From NCBI RefSeq assembly GCF_009389715.1, contig NW_024068240.1, positions 124,001 to 188,000 of the forward strand: 64,000 nucleotides of DNA, written 5' to 3'. Below the pieces are notes generated by a model. That model had not been told where the DNA came from and searched no databases. It saw only the letters and a program-made list of their open reading frames with translations. Position numbers and translations under genes: made by a program. The stretch's first letter is position 1. Each line of letters opens with the position of its first letter. Shown in pieces: positions 48,601-61,900 of this stretch. Source of the DNA: Phoenix dactylifera (taxonomy: Eukaryota; Streptophyta; Magnoliopsida; Arecales; Arecaceae).

Positions 48601-49047
48601 GCCCACAGAAACCGCGGCTGGAGAGACAGACAAGGGCGATCTAGTCTGATGCCCACGAAGGCACCCAAACCCGGTCTCGGAAAACCGCCGCCCGTGTTCG
48701 GGTCACCAGCGTAAGCGGCATCCACCTTCTCCGAGCGGTAGGTTTCAATTGGTCTACTGCTGTTCTTGTCCTCGTGCAGGCGTTAGGTTGGGCGGTCATT
48801 TTACCGCATCTCACAACCCGCCTTATCTGGAACTCGGCTTCGTCCAACGTCTCAAGGCGTGCTTTCGGTCAGAAGGAAGAGAACTGAGAAAGAAAAAGTC
48901 GGCTTTTTTATATGGCTTTGCTGCGGAGATCGCCAATGGGAAAAAACAGAAGTTGGTTGCGCCATTAATGGAGTCTCTTGATGCTGGTGGAAGAGGGAGA
49001 AAGAGAAAGAAGGAGATAGAGAGAAGGGAGAGAATCGGAGGAATTTG
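48601..49047 (+). promoter_or_regulatory. TGA-factor gene promoter and 5' leader
   Basis: GC-richer than its surroundings. The last 80 bases are GA-rich (AGAGGGAGAAAGAGAAAGA), as in many plant leaders. No other gene is supported. Confidence 0.4.
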
Positions 49048-52000
49048 ATGGCCAATAAAGGGAATTCGAGCCAGAGGCAGCGGCAAGAGCAGCATATATC
49101 CTTTGGCTTGATCCAGCCCTCCTCTTCGACGCATGGAAACTCCATGTAATTAACGCTTGAGATGGTAGAATTAATTATCATGAGAAGAGAGATCACATGG
49201 CTTTGAATTCGTTTTAGTTCATTTAGTTTGATGAGAGACAAAGAGGTGGAGTAGAGAGAGCAAGAAGCATGTCTTAGAATCTGATATTTTCAGGCGAAAG
49301 AGGTTTATTTTATGACTCAAAATAAGCTTAGGATTGGTTAGAAATGGAGCAGAGGAAGACTCGTGGTAGGATTGTAGTTTTGAATTAAGGTTGACAAAGT
49401 TTTGGATTTTATTCCATGCGATAAAAGTGGAAGATAACTAAAATTTATGCAGATATATTTTCTTCTTTGAAAGAAAGTTGGTTCTTTTAGGGTACAAAGG
49501 TTGCTTTGGTGTCAGGTTTTGATTTGGATTTCATTTTCTTAGGGAATCTTGTTTTGATTTGTTGTAAATTAAACCAGCTTAGATGTCTTTTTCGGAAGGG
49601 AAGAAATGAAGGATTGGTAACAAATAGAGTAGTGAAAGACTCATGTCTAGGAATTTTCGTTGAGTTGAGATGCTCGTGCCTCGGATTCTATTTCATGTGA
49701 TTAGAGTGGAGGAAAGCTAAATTCCAGAGTTGGAATTTGTATTCTTACAGCATAGTTGGTTCATTTGTGGTGTAAATTAACTGCAAAGTTAGCTTTCATG
49801 GCTGTTTCATAGAAAAAAGTTTTGATTTTGACTTCATTTTTTGTTTGGATTCTTTTCTTGATATGATAGCAGAAGCAAGGAAACTGGAGCCTATGACTTG
49901 GGGGAGCTGGACCAAGACTTGTCCATGTATCTTAATTGGCAGGATCCCTCATCAGCTCAAGAACAAAGACGTGAGTCCTCTCCAATTATTCTTTCTTGTC
50001 TTTTAATTCTGTCCTCTTTGGGCCTCATCTCCTATGTTGATTTCAATGGGAATCCAAAAGGTTATCATTTCACAAGGTCTATAGATTTGTAGGGGAGAGG
50101 GGGAATATGAGATAGCTGTAGAGATTCCCTTCAAGAAAAGCTTTTTGGGGTCATGAGAAGATCATGGCAAACAGATCTTGCTGTCCTGCATATTTGACCA
50201 GATTTTGGTTGATAGGATTAGAAACTCGAATTTTTGGAAAACAAATAAAAGTATTTTTTTTTTTTTTTAAGACTATGTCATATAACAAACTACTCATGAT
50301 TTCCTTGCAAATTCCTGCACTGAAGAGGGTAAGACTAGATTTCTGTCCCCCTTTCCTTCCCATTTGTTCTCTCTTTATTCACCCTTCTATTGTTCTATTT
50401 CTCTATACTTTTTTTTTGAGCAAATTCTTTACTTTTTTTTTTAATGAATGGCAGAAAGCACAAGTGCATGGAAAAATATGAAGGCCTAGCTGTGGCTCAT
50501 ATATATCTCATGCATCTTTTGCTTCTCCTTTCTCTCTCTCTCTCTCTCGCTCTCACTCACACACACACACACACACACACACACGAACACAGTGCTGTGT
50601 ATTATATCTGAAAGATTCTACTTTACGGTCATGATTGTCTGTGGAATTAAAAGGCGGTGCCTATATTTCCCCGAGGGAGATTGTTCTCTATTTATGGTCT
50701 TCTGGTGGGATGTTTTGAGGTGCACCTTCGGGGGATTTAATGCTTGCAGGGCTTCATGTATGCAGAGACTCTGAACATTTTCCCTTCTCAGCCTATGCAT
50801 GTAGAGCCATCTATAAGGGTACGGGGACTCAACACACGACCTTCTCCTTGTTTGTTCGTCGATACTTTTTTGTTGGAGTATTTGATGAGCTGATCTAGTT
50901 CACATGATCTTCTCATATGCTTCTTTGTTTTTTATAGGGCGGTATTAGTTTCGTTTCTCCAACAAGCAGTGGTTCTAAGAAGTCATCAGATCAAATCATG
51001 GAGTTGGGCAACCCAAGAAGCGATCCCCCAGCTTTGCCTGACCCTGGGAAGGATACTAAAGCAGTAGTGAAGGTGAAACACTATCTTCCCGCACCCCCCC
51101 CCCCCCCCCCCCTCCCCAAAACAAAACCGAAAAAAAAAAGAAGAACGGCTAACCCAAAGATAACATTGAAGCCATATCTTTTCACTTCAACGATTGGAAT
51201 AGTCATTTTTACAACTACTTGAGAGAACCCAGGGTGGGTTTTCCACTTAATATGTTGGTCACCGTTATTCTTTCATATGGATAGAAGGAAGGGAACAGAA
51301 AGGGCACATCTATTTCAGAACAAGGAGAGCCCAGGACACCAGATCCTAAGGTAAGTTGCATCTGCATGAAAGAGATAAGCTATCTATCATCTGGAGCTTT
51401 CTAAGTTGTTTCTTTCCCAAGGTAGAGTAGGTTTCTGCTCCGTCATATTATCTGTTTGATTTACCTGTGGGCAGACACTGAGAAGGCTTGCTCAGAATAG
51501 GGAGGCGGCCAGGAAAAGCAGGCTAAGGAAGAAGGTCAGTCAAGTAAAAGAAAAACGAAAGAATATAGCATAAAGGAGAAGAAAACTGCCATCTAAGCCA
51601 CCCCTTAAGCCACCCTTTATGTTTTTTTAGTTTGGCTTTTACTTGTCCCGGGAAACAACTAACCACACAGAAAAGTCTCATCTAATCTCTATTCCCTCAA
51701 CAGGCTTACGTCCAACAACTCGAGAACAGTAGAATCAGGCTGACTCAGATAGAACAAGAGCTCCAGAGGGCAAGAGCTCAGGTGTGAAGTTCTATATACA
51801 CTGAGACACTTCCATTTGAGCTTGAATCATAACGCCATTTCTTTCCCCTTCGGTTTTACGTTATATATGCTCGTTATCTTTCGATAACAGTCACATATAT
51901 TTTTTCATAACCAGGGTTCGTTCTTCGGTGGTGGAGCACTCCTTGGGGACCAAGGTTTCCCACCCAGCATCAGCTCACTAAGCCCAGGCATCATCAAACA

Positions 52001-54527
52001 TGACCAAAATTTACATATGAACATATAGTATGGTATTATAAATGTTCGGTTTTTTATGTTATAATGAGTCATCTGTTTTCAGATGTGGCGATGTTTGACA
52101 TGGAGTTTGCGAGGTGGCTTGAGGAGCACCACCGGCGGATGTGCGAGCTCCAGGCTGCAGTGCAAGAGCACCTACCGGAGAATGAGCTCCGGTTGTTTGT
52201 GGAGAACTGCCTGGTCCACTATGACGAGATGATGAACCTCAAGAGCATAGTTATCAAGTCCGACGTCTTCCACCTCATCGCCGGCATGTGGAAGACCCCT
52301 GCCGAGCGCTGCTTCATGTGGATGGGCGGCTTCCGCCCCTCCGAGCTCATCAAGGTTCTCCAAACCCTAACCCTAATTCGTATTATATATCCCTTTGCAT
52401 GTTCCCAGTTCTGCATGGATATATGTCCTTGGCACCGGTGTGGACACGATTTGATGCAATAGGAGTTGTAGTTCGGCTGCCACTGTAGACATCTAATTAA
52501 GTCCCAAAAGCAAATGCAAGGCCAGGGGTTTAACAAAACAATGTTACTGCCCATGTATGGTTTCAAAGGCTTGAATTGGTCGGAAATGGTAAGACCAAGT
52601 AGATCTGCTCCATTGACTAACTACCAATTATTTCTGTTCTCATCATGATCAAAAGATGAGTCGTTCATACCCATTAATATGGGGATGAAGGACAGCATGC
52701 AACCAGTTATTGCAATCATAGGTAATTTACTTTTTAAAAGTTCACAAAATTTCAAAAGTTTGAAATATATATATAATTGGTGCCAATATTTAGATATGGC
52801 TATAAGAATAGTTGAAGGATTGTGTTTTTCCTCTAAATTAATTTGTGATTCCGGGAGCAATTTAGTTTTATAAAAGATTTTGACATGAACCTCATGCATG
52901 TCATCGAGTATTGATGTGGAGGAGTTGGAGGTATATAACTGGTGGAGCTGTGGCCTTGCCTTCATATATTCTACAAAGTAAGTGGTGTTGGTTTCTACAT
53001 GGAAGGAGAGAAGGAATAAAACCAGAAATAAAACCAACTGTTGAGCCGTGAAAGCATGCATGGATCCCTTAACTTCTCCATCCTCTCATTTACAGATTTG
53101 CCTTTGTTCTCTACATAATAAATAGATATATGACACCTATTCTTTTCACGCATTTCTATGTGTAGTAAAGCTGACAATTTCCTGTGGTTTATTGAAATAT
53201 CCACTGATAAAAGTGCAACCACTATCATTTTCAATAAGAAAATGCAAGCTGCTGGAAGGTCTTATCTGTTTGTTTTTTTTTGTTATTATTGTATGGTATT
53301 ATTGCATGCATGGTATTGTACAACGAATACCTACTTATTTAGCTCTTTCTTATGTGCTTAAAATATATTGGTGTTTAGATGCTCTTGAGCCACCTTGAGC
53401 CCCTAACAGAGCAACAGATATTGGGGGTATGTGGTCTGCAACAGTCGGCGCAGGAGACGGAGGAAGCGTTGAGCCAAGGGCTTGAAGCCCTTAACCAGTC
53501 TCTGTCGGATATCGTAACCTCTGATGCGCTGAGCTGCCCTTCCAATATGGCTCACTACATGGGCCAAATGGCCATTGCCATGAACAAGCTTACCTCCCTT
53601 GAGGGTTTTGTTCGACAAGTAAGCCCCATCACTAATACCTTCCTTTTTTTTGAATAACTAATCCCATAATTGAAATTGAGGTAATTAGAATGTACATAAA
53701 CAGCGGTCATTCTATAATACAACCGCAGATGCCACTTAATTTATCTCATCAACATCAAAACCATCATTAGACTATTACTAATGTATTATTATTTATAATT
53801 TGTTGAACAATATGTGTAATCCACGTGTCACGAGACCCAGACTCACGACCTCTAGAAGAAGGTGAGAGACAGAGGGTACGAGATTTGAGTACTGAGAGAA
53901 GCTCGTACTAAGTTTCCTAGTTATTTAAAGTCACTGTCATCGGAGTTGTTGTGGGGATAACTTAGTAAAATAGGTTAGGAGTTAGTCTGGCAACTTAATA
54001 AAAGTATAGTTTTCAGCAAAACTGGTACAACCACACTCTTTAGTTGGTTATAAATATATAACTAGGCAAATACACACGCAAGGACTTCGCTGGATTGGAA
54101 TGGTGAAGCTGTGCTGCCTGTGCCTTCTTTGGCTTGTATGAGCTCATCACCATATCCGTCCTCCTTAACATGCGAAGTCGTACGTGTGACCTTTTGTTTC
54201 TAGTGGCGATACTCCCATCTCAAGGAGAAAGACGCCATTGCATAAAACTCCACCTCGCCAAATGAACAAAATTTTCAACATCGTTCCTCATTTTCTTCAC
54301 AAATTAAGGCATTTATATTTCCAATAGCGACATGGGGAGGATGAGGTTGATATTAATTCTAAGAAAATGCATGCTTACAGGCAGATAATCTGAGGCAGCA
54401 GACCTTCCACCGGCTTCACCAGATTTTGACGACCCGTCAAATGGCCAGATGCTTGTTGGCCATCGCAGAGTACTTCCATCGGCTCCGTGCGCTGAGCTCC
54501 CTGTGGCTATCTCGACCAAGACAGTAG
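49048..54527 (+). CDS. TGA-type bZIP transcription factor, TGA9/TGA10-like
   Basis: Eleven exons: 49048-49145, 49873-49970, 50766-50818, 50938-51072, 51285-51350, 51475-51534, 51704-51781, 51915-51987, 52083-52354, 53379-53618 and 54381-54527, giving 439 aa. The start MANKGNSSQ begins a short exon that joins in phase 2 to GAYDLGELDQ, as in TGA9/TGA10. Next come LNIFPSQPMHVEP, the bZIP basic region (NREAARKSRLRKK, residues about 158-170), a leucine zipper (about 171-196), the GGGALLGDQG linker and the DOG1-type domain (MFDMEFARWLEEHH to the end). It ends LRALSSLWLSRPRQ. The family binds TGACG motifs in the nucleus; TGA9/TGA10 work with ROXY glutaredoxins in anther development. Intron 8 seems to use a GC donor (51988). 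Introns 2 and 4 carry microsatellite and poly-C tracts. Confidence 0.94.
50530..50585 (+). repeat. Compound CT/AC microsatellite, TGA intron 2
   Basis: A CT run at about 50530-50550 is followed by an AC run at about 50556-50585. It is likely polymorphic. Confidence 0.9.
51096..51117 (+). repeat. Poly-C tract, TGA intron 4
   Basis: About 18-19 C with one T, just after the intron 4 donor (51073). Its length is uncertain in ordinary sequencing. Confidence 0.85.
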
Positions 54528-57500
54528 TGATTCTCTGAACACTAGAAGTTCAACACAGAGAGAAAAAAATCAAAAAGGAGAGATCAGGAATAAGGTTATA
54601 GTGGTGTACGTGCATGCAGGCCACCTCCATCTCTTTCCTTGGTATTGAATGGGATTCTATGGAGGAGTAGAGGGATACATTTGACTCTTCCAGAGATGTA
54701 CAGATATATATATAATATATAGATACACTGAATCGATGAGATGTGGCCTAGGCTTCACCCATCTGCTTGCGTTATTTCTTAGCTTACCTTATCATGAGGG
54801 TGATTTGTGGGGAAGTAGAGACTGGGGCAATCTTTCCTGACTTGGTTGATGGAGGGAGGAGAAAGAGGAGGGAGGTGAGAAGATCCTAGGAGAACTTCAG
54901 GAAGGAGAATTAAAGAAAAAGCAAGACTACTAGGTGTGAGCACGGAGAGAAGGGATGGGTGGGTCCACTTGTAAACACGTCACCGCGTGGCTATCCTACC
55001 CTGCATGTTTTTGGATTACTCACTGAAGGTGTCAGAGAGGGGGTTTTGTATTGAACTTTGGCTCGGCACACTTTATTTAGCTTGTACTTTATGCTTCTAG
55101 TTATTTGCTATGGTCATCTATTCCTTGTTTGCTTTTATTTTTCATGCAAGAAGGCCGGTGGCCTTTTTAGCTAGACGTGATTTTCTGGGAGAAATACTCT
55201 TTACTGGCTAATATTTACTACTGAAAGGCTTCATGTTCAACCTAGGCTACAAACTACAAGAACACCGAGGTTTGAGATCAATTACTTGGTGAATCTTGTA
55301 CTCTCGTGCTACTAATTTTCAGATTTTGTTAGTGGAATAAAGGCCTTGTCTCTTTCTTTTTTTTCCCCTGAAAAAGCTCAAAGCTAGGCTTTGTTATCTT
55401 ACATATGAAACAGTTACAAAGTGAACTGTGATTATAGCATGTGGTTTGACCACAAACCCATATTCACATAAGAATCCTGTATACAGTCGTCTGCTAGTTT
55501 TTCATAAGAAAAAGCTACGATATACTCCATTACTTTCCTCTTATACGTACTTTGGATATGTATTGCTTTTTTGAGCTGAAATGGAGAAACTGAGACACTT
55601 CTCGAAAAATTTTATTGATGAAACGGTTTATGTACAAAAGAAGATATACTGCTAAAGATACAAAGACATAGAGCATTTATTTATTCTCATTCAATCTTCA
55701 GCTTTGGAGGCCTTGGATCCATATCTAGAGCACTATCTTGAATCCTTGCAGGAGAGTCAATTTTTCAGTCAAATCAATGTGTTTACGAAGTTGATGGGTT
55801 GCACAAACATCAGCATGAGCTTGTTCTTGGTCATCCCCTACAATCCCATCTAATTAAACCCGGTTGAAAAGAGGTAGCGTGTGCATGTTCTGAGAGGATA
55901 AAATATTAACACGAGTATTTAACTTGCCGTGCAAGTTCCAATATTATGCATGAAATGACATTCTTTTCACAATGTCACGATTGGTGATAATTTCAAGTTT
56001 GCATGATGTTTTGATCATCCAATATTCCAATCTGGTGATGGATGATTAAATTAATTTGCTCAAAATCTAGTATTTTTCACTATTTATTTTATATATGTAT
56101 GTACGTGTATTTATTCTGAATTCAGCATATAGGAACCTACCATTAATTGCCAAGTGCTGTGGTTGAAGTACACACTTCCACCCCGCTCTGGCCATCATCT
56201 TTTTATTCGGATTGTCTCATCAGCCCATATATTTTTACAAAAAAAAAAGGAAAAAGCTTGTATGTAGTAATACAAAAATTCATTTTGCATCAAATGTTAT
56301 CTATGTCACACCCAGAAGCAAGCTTTCGCAATTTTAATGTACTGCGAGCTAATTGGATGTTGATAATCTGGTATGTTAATTTGTCTTTCTACTGCAGTCA
56401 AATCATTTAGACAACTTAGTTATGCAAATTGTTCTGCACTATCATCATACATTATTTTTCTTCTTTATTGAAATTTATATGCATATATACATACCTCTTA
56501 CAAGCAAATATTTGCAATAGGCCTTTGTTATTGGAAAAGTTGAACTTAGGGGATATTTCGTTCAGACTAATCAAGGCATATAATTAATATTGTGAAGGCA
56601 TAGAAAAGTGGTTTTTGATTGACGAGGTAAGGCCTAAGTAGTTACTATGGTTTTTTTTAAAAAATGGGTTGTTATCAATTGAGAATAAGGAGGACTATAT
56701 ATGAACTAATATTTAATAGAATAGGAGTTGTTAATCGGTTCCGAGTTCGTTATAATATGATCGATAGATTATAATATAAATATGGAGGTAGCTAGATGGT
56801 GCACAAAGTCTTTTAAATGACTTGGATGAATTGACTTCGGTTCTTTATTTTCTCTCCATTGACATACAAAGAAAAGGTGCATAATGGGGTTCACAAGACA
56901 ATTTGAAAACATCGTCCCCGCATAATTAGTCACTTTTTTAGCATTAGAATCCAACTAGATTTAGAAAATTATAAGTTGGAGGGGAAATATAGAAGTTTCA
57001 CCAAAAGCTCAAAAATTATTTATATGCTTAAAAATCGATAAATGTTAAAATAAAGAAGGTAAGATTATGTTTATGTCAGTATCCTTAAATAACTTTTTAT
57101 ATAAAAACAGGCATAAAATGGAAGAGGATGATAAACGTAGCAAAAATAATAGGATAAGCGACCATATGTAACTTATCTCTATATATGCTGATTTTCTATT
57201 TATGAACATGCAAGGATTTGCCTAAAACCCCACTCCTATTCTTCTATTTTTGAGAAAAAAGAAAACCAATGTTTATGTAAGGATCCTATAGTATACATCA
57301 CAACTAGACTGCCACAAGCAACTTAAAATTATAATATATTTTATTATTATACTCTTATATTTGAGTTTTGGATGCATATTGCTCAAGATACCAAGACATA
57401 GAAGAGACACTTGTTAACATATTTATAAGATCTCTTAATTCCACCTTTAGCTTTGTAGACCTTGGATTCATAGTTAGCTTCCTCTTGAACCGCCACAAAA

Positions 57501-58260
57501 GTCAAATTTTCAATCTTCGACGGGTTTACAAAGTAGTTAGATTGCAAGAACATCAATATAAGATTTAAAAAAACTGATGAGTCAGTCATATTCTCCGTCC
57601 ACAATTCCTCTCCATCATTAAATTAAACCCTTCTCCTAATCTTAGCCCTACACTCCATCTTTTTATCTTATCGATCCATAGAAGCACAACCTCAAGATCT
57701 AGTCGGATTAGAGAAATCTCAACTTGAGATTGGATAGGGTTATATTAGGGCCGAGGCATTCAACTTGGTCCAACCCATCCATGTTCTAACTCTATTTTCT
57801 TCCCCTTGTCGTCTCTATATCCCAAATTTGAGTTCACCTGCACATCACGGAGGAATTGAAAATTTTAGGTCTGTCCTTGGACTCCGTCTTAGATTAGTCC
57901 CCAACTTGAACTTATTTGTACAGTGTACCATCTACAGCCAGGAAAAGAAACTAAAAATAATAATAAAAAATCTTAAAAAATTGGATGTCCATGAACCCTA
58001 ATTTGTGCAGCCCATCTCCCTTTCCGTTTCAAAGGATATCTACCGGCAAAGCCAGGTGACGGAGCCTTGCAATTGCTTCATTGATTTGTAATTTGTAATT
58101 TGTAATAACAAAAAACAAAAACAAAAAAGAAAAGGAAAAATACCAGTTCTCGCTCTTTCTTCTACTCTTATTGGATCGTCAATGCGTGCGGATGCGGGTC
58201 CAGATTATAGGCAATAAGTGCGGATCGGATACGGATACAGTAAGGCGGAGCTAAACCCAA
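54528..58260. other. TGA 3' UTR and intergenic region
   Basis: An AATAAA at 55336-55341 could end the TGA transcript, though it is about 800 bp away. Two diverged copies of one sequence lie at about 55650-55810 and 57370-57560 (AAGACATAGA, then GCTTTGGAGGCCTTGGAT or GCTTTGTAGACCTTGGAT, then GTCAAATTTTCAATC). No gene is recognised. Confidence 0.45.
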
Positions 58261-58292
58261 CCCGTTGGCATCCCTTCACGAACCCCAACCCA

Positions 58293-58430
58293 AAACCCTA
58301 ACCCCTGATCCACCCGTGGCTCGCCCCATTCCTAAGCTCCCTCCAACCACTTCCCGAAATCCCGATTGATCAAATAGGACGGCGGCGTCCTCCGCTCTCT
58401 TCTTCTCCCTCTCCTGCTCGAGAAACCCTA
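58293..58430 (+). promoter_or_regulatory. BRX1: Telo-boxes in BRX1 promoter/leader
   Basis: AAACCCTA occurs at 58293-58300 (in CAAAACCCTAACCCC) and 58423-58430 (GAGAAACCCTAGTCC). Reverse copies (CTAGGGTTTT) lie near 58468 and 58661. Telo-boxes near the start site are a known feature of plant ribosomal-protein and ribosome-biogenesis genes. Confidence 0.65.
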
Positions 58431-58453
58431 GTCCCTTAAGGGCTCGTTCTCAG

Positions 58454-58933
58454 GTAATCCCTGATCTTCTAGGGTTTTCTTGTTCTCCTTCTCTTGGTTT
58501 TGTATCCCAGCCGGCCATCTTCCTCGATTCTCGCCTTTTAATCTACTTTTTTACGATTGAATGAATATTTATAGGTTCTTGATCGATTAACGCACTAAGA
58601 TGTTTTAAGTTTCCGCTCAAATTGATGAATAAAGGTCGTTTTTTAATTCAAAATGAGATTTTTAGGGTTTTGTTTAGCAACGATATATAGTAACACAATT
58701 ATTGTCTTTTTTTCTCTTATCTCTAAGCTCTCCTGCTCTATAAATCTCTCCCCGTGTTTATTGTAATAAAATCTGGTTTTCCTAGGATATTGTACTAATT
58801 GCTCGGTAATCTTACAATTGAAAATCCGTCCAAGCTACTAATTTTTATGAAGTGAGAGATGTAATTCTTTGAAGCAATAGATTTTTACCCTTTTTTCCTG
58901 CTTCAATTTAGTAATGGTAAGAATTCATGTCAG
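58454..58933 (+). other. BRX1: Probable intron in the BRX1 5' UTR
   Basis: A donor CAG|GTAATC at 58454 follows a GC-rich leader, and an acceptor TCATGTCAG ends at 58933, twelve bases before the chosen ATG. An alternative acceptor (CAATTTAG) ends near 58912. If the first is used, the upstream ATG at 58927 is removed. Confidence 0.5.
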
Positions 58934-58944
58934 AATTAGTGGGA

Positions 58945-61900
58945 ATGGGGAAGAAGCGAAAGCATGAGGAGGCTTCAGAAGCTCCAAAGAAGGAAATCGC
59001 CCCAGCGAGACCCCAACGGACTCTTGTGGGATGGAAGGAGGGGGAAGTTGAGAAGCAGAGAGATTCTCCAGTCTTTAGAAACAAAGAGAAGGTTCTAGTC
59101 ACATGCTCACGGCGAATTACTTATAGGTAGTCTATTATAACTATACCGATGCCTAACTTTTGAAAAGTACTTCTTTTTCTGTATGTTTTGTTTGAATATG
59201 GTTTAATTTGTATTGGTAGGTATCGACATCTGATGTTGAATGTGGTGTCTTTTCTTCCTCACTGCAAGAAAGATAGCAAGGTTGAATCTAAAGAGAGCAA
59301 AGGAGCTACCCTTAATGAGTTGGTTGAGCTCAGGAACTGCTCCAGCTGCTTGTTTTTTGAGGTACAGGCTAAATCTTTTTATCGCATATTACTTGCCTAC
59401 CTAACTAATTATATTGAAGGTTAATGTGCGTGCTTTTGTGAATATCACCATAGTGTGGCCCTCTTTTGTAATTAAATTCAGCAACCATGAGGTTAGCAGC
59501 TGGAAGTGGTTGAGATCAAGGCTCTAAGCTTCCATATAAATGGTGGATGCATTATGATTCTTTCTTAAATTAATAAAAGAGAAACTTTTTCTTTTTGTTT
59601 CTTTCCTATTTTTACCCCTAACATGGCTAGATGCTATATTCACTTTCTAAGTCTACAATCTTAAGTGGTTTTGTTACATCTGATAGTTCTACACTGTCAT
59701 CACTTTATTTTTTAATTACTTAAATGCAACCATAAATGTGATTTATTTGTTGTTCATTCCTTGTATTATACCTGTACATCAGTGCAGAAAGCAGAAGGAT
59801 CTTTACCTCTGGATGGCCAAGTCCCCAGGCGGACCATCTGTGAAATTCTTGGTCAATGCTGGTAACTACTTTCAATCGCTTACATCGTGTTCTTCTGCAT
59901 ACTATGCCTAAGATATATGCAACATGATGTAGATTTCTCAATTACCATTTTAACTTCTGTATCAGCTGAAAGTATCTTCTTTTGATCATAAATAAGAACT
60001 AAGGAAAATTCTGTGTTGTCTGGATGCTCCGCAACCATCATATATTCATGCCTTGATTAAGCATGTTTATTTCATTCTTTATAGTACACACAATGGAGGA
60101 ATTGAAGCTGACTGGAAATCACTTAAAAGGATCTCGCCCAATCTTAACATTTTCAACAAATTTTGATAAAGAACCTCACTGGAAGCTTCTAAAGGAGATC
60201 ATAATGCAGGTATGCTTGGTTTTTCATTCTTACTATGTGTGATGGCTGAAATTGTAATTTCAGAAATCGTGTATAAGTTGAATCCATAATCTCATTTTGA
60301 GCAAACATTTTTAGATCAGGCATGCAATGGGATCTATAAAAAAAAATGAAAACATTCACTTTATTGAACACTCTCTATCTACATAGAAAACAAGGCATAA
60401 ACACCAATTGTGTGAAAAATCATTTTACCCAATAAAAGTTATCACTTACTAGTTTTTTTTTTTAAAAAAATATAATTTTGAAATATGTGTACAACTCGGA
60501 TAGGTATATCGAACAGATTGACCCCTGAAAAATATAGTTTAATTGGATTAAATCAAAACTTGAAGCACCTATCTATATGTGGCAAGGAATTAGAAATCAT
60601 TTACTAGAAATACATATGTTGCTGATTTTCTTTTTGAAGTTTTATGTTGTATCTCAACTTAGTGGTGCAGCTATCTAGCATTGTGTAATTATAGTTTGTC
60701 ATTTCAAAATAAAATTGTGGCCGCTCCTTTTGACATTTTGCATGTCCAAGGCATCTTCATTATTTTTCTGTTTGTGTAACCCTTTTTTTTTTGTTTTTGG
60801 TATTCATATTTGCCACTATCAGATGTCAGATATGCCAATGGTTTACAATGAAACAGAACTACCGATTGACTTGTAGAAAAACCATGAATTTAAAATAGGA
60901 TGAACTAATGTTTGATTTGGTGAAAAGGGACCAGTGAAAATGTTTTATGGTTTTGTTATCTCAAGTACTACCAACAAACATTTGGAAGAGAAATGTTCCA
61001 GAAGTTGAAGAAGCCATCAGGATTCAGCCTCATGAATAAGTTTGTTCTTTTAATCTTTGCTTTACCTGGGAGTTCTAAAAAAGGAAGTTTAGTCTTGTTG
61101 GAGTAGATAAAGGTGATCTTTTCTAAATTCTGCATGTTGAAGTGGACTCTTTTTTTCCTTAATTTTTAGACTTTAGGATGCCTGTTAAATGTGGGAAAAC
61201 TGCACTATTGGTTGCATTGCAACCTTAATTGGGCTTGGTCTGCCTGGTTGGCACTCGCACTCTATACATGAGATTTAGTTGTTACACATCTGGATGAATG
61301 ATGAACGTCGCCAAACTGATACTGAAATGCTCAAGAATCAAGAAAACATAATTGTGCATGGCAAGGACTTTTTGTCACATTTAGACTTAGCAATAGCGAG
61401 AGGAAACCAGACTATTGAGAAACGATAATTCCTTTGGGATCCATGTTAGTTGCCCACCTATTCAAACATGCAACAAAATTATGGAAATAAGAATGGAAAT
61501 TCATTACTCGAATCTTGAGTTGACTTCATTAGAGGTTAAAGGTTCAATGGAGAAACTATAAACAAAGGAGTACATAACAAATTAACATCCTTTAACTATT
61601 CGGTTTGGAGTGGTTAGGATTTGATTATGATGAGCTTGGAGCAAGAAAATGAGAGACTATGCCTGTTAAGACACTTTGCTTGCTTACCAAGTGATAACTG
61701 GGGAATGACAGAAGGTTACTATTGAAACACATAAAGAGATCTTCCAATCTGTTGTGACCCTGTATAGGTTTAGTTGTGACATTTTATTGGAGAAAAAGAA
61801 TTTCTACCTTATGTGTGATCCCCTTTAGAAATATGTGAAAGGGACCAGTTGAATACTCCATCGACGTTTTTTGAGTGAGACATAGAAGTATTTTGCTTTG

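Noticed and set aside
58927-58944. Upstream in-frame ATG of BRX1
   Set aside because: Family members start MG-K/R-KRKH, matching the ATG at 58945, and the upstream ATG probably lies inside the 5' UTR intron.
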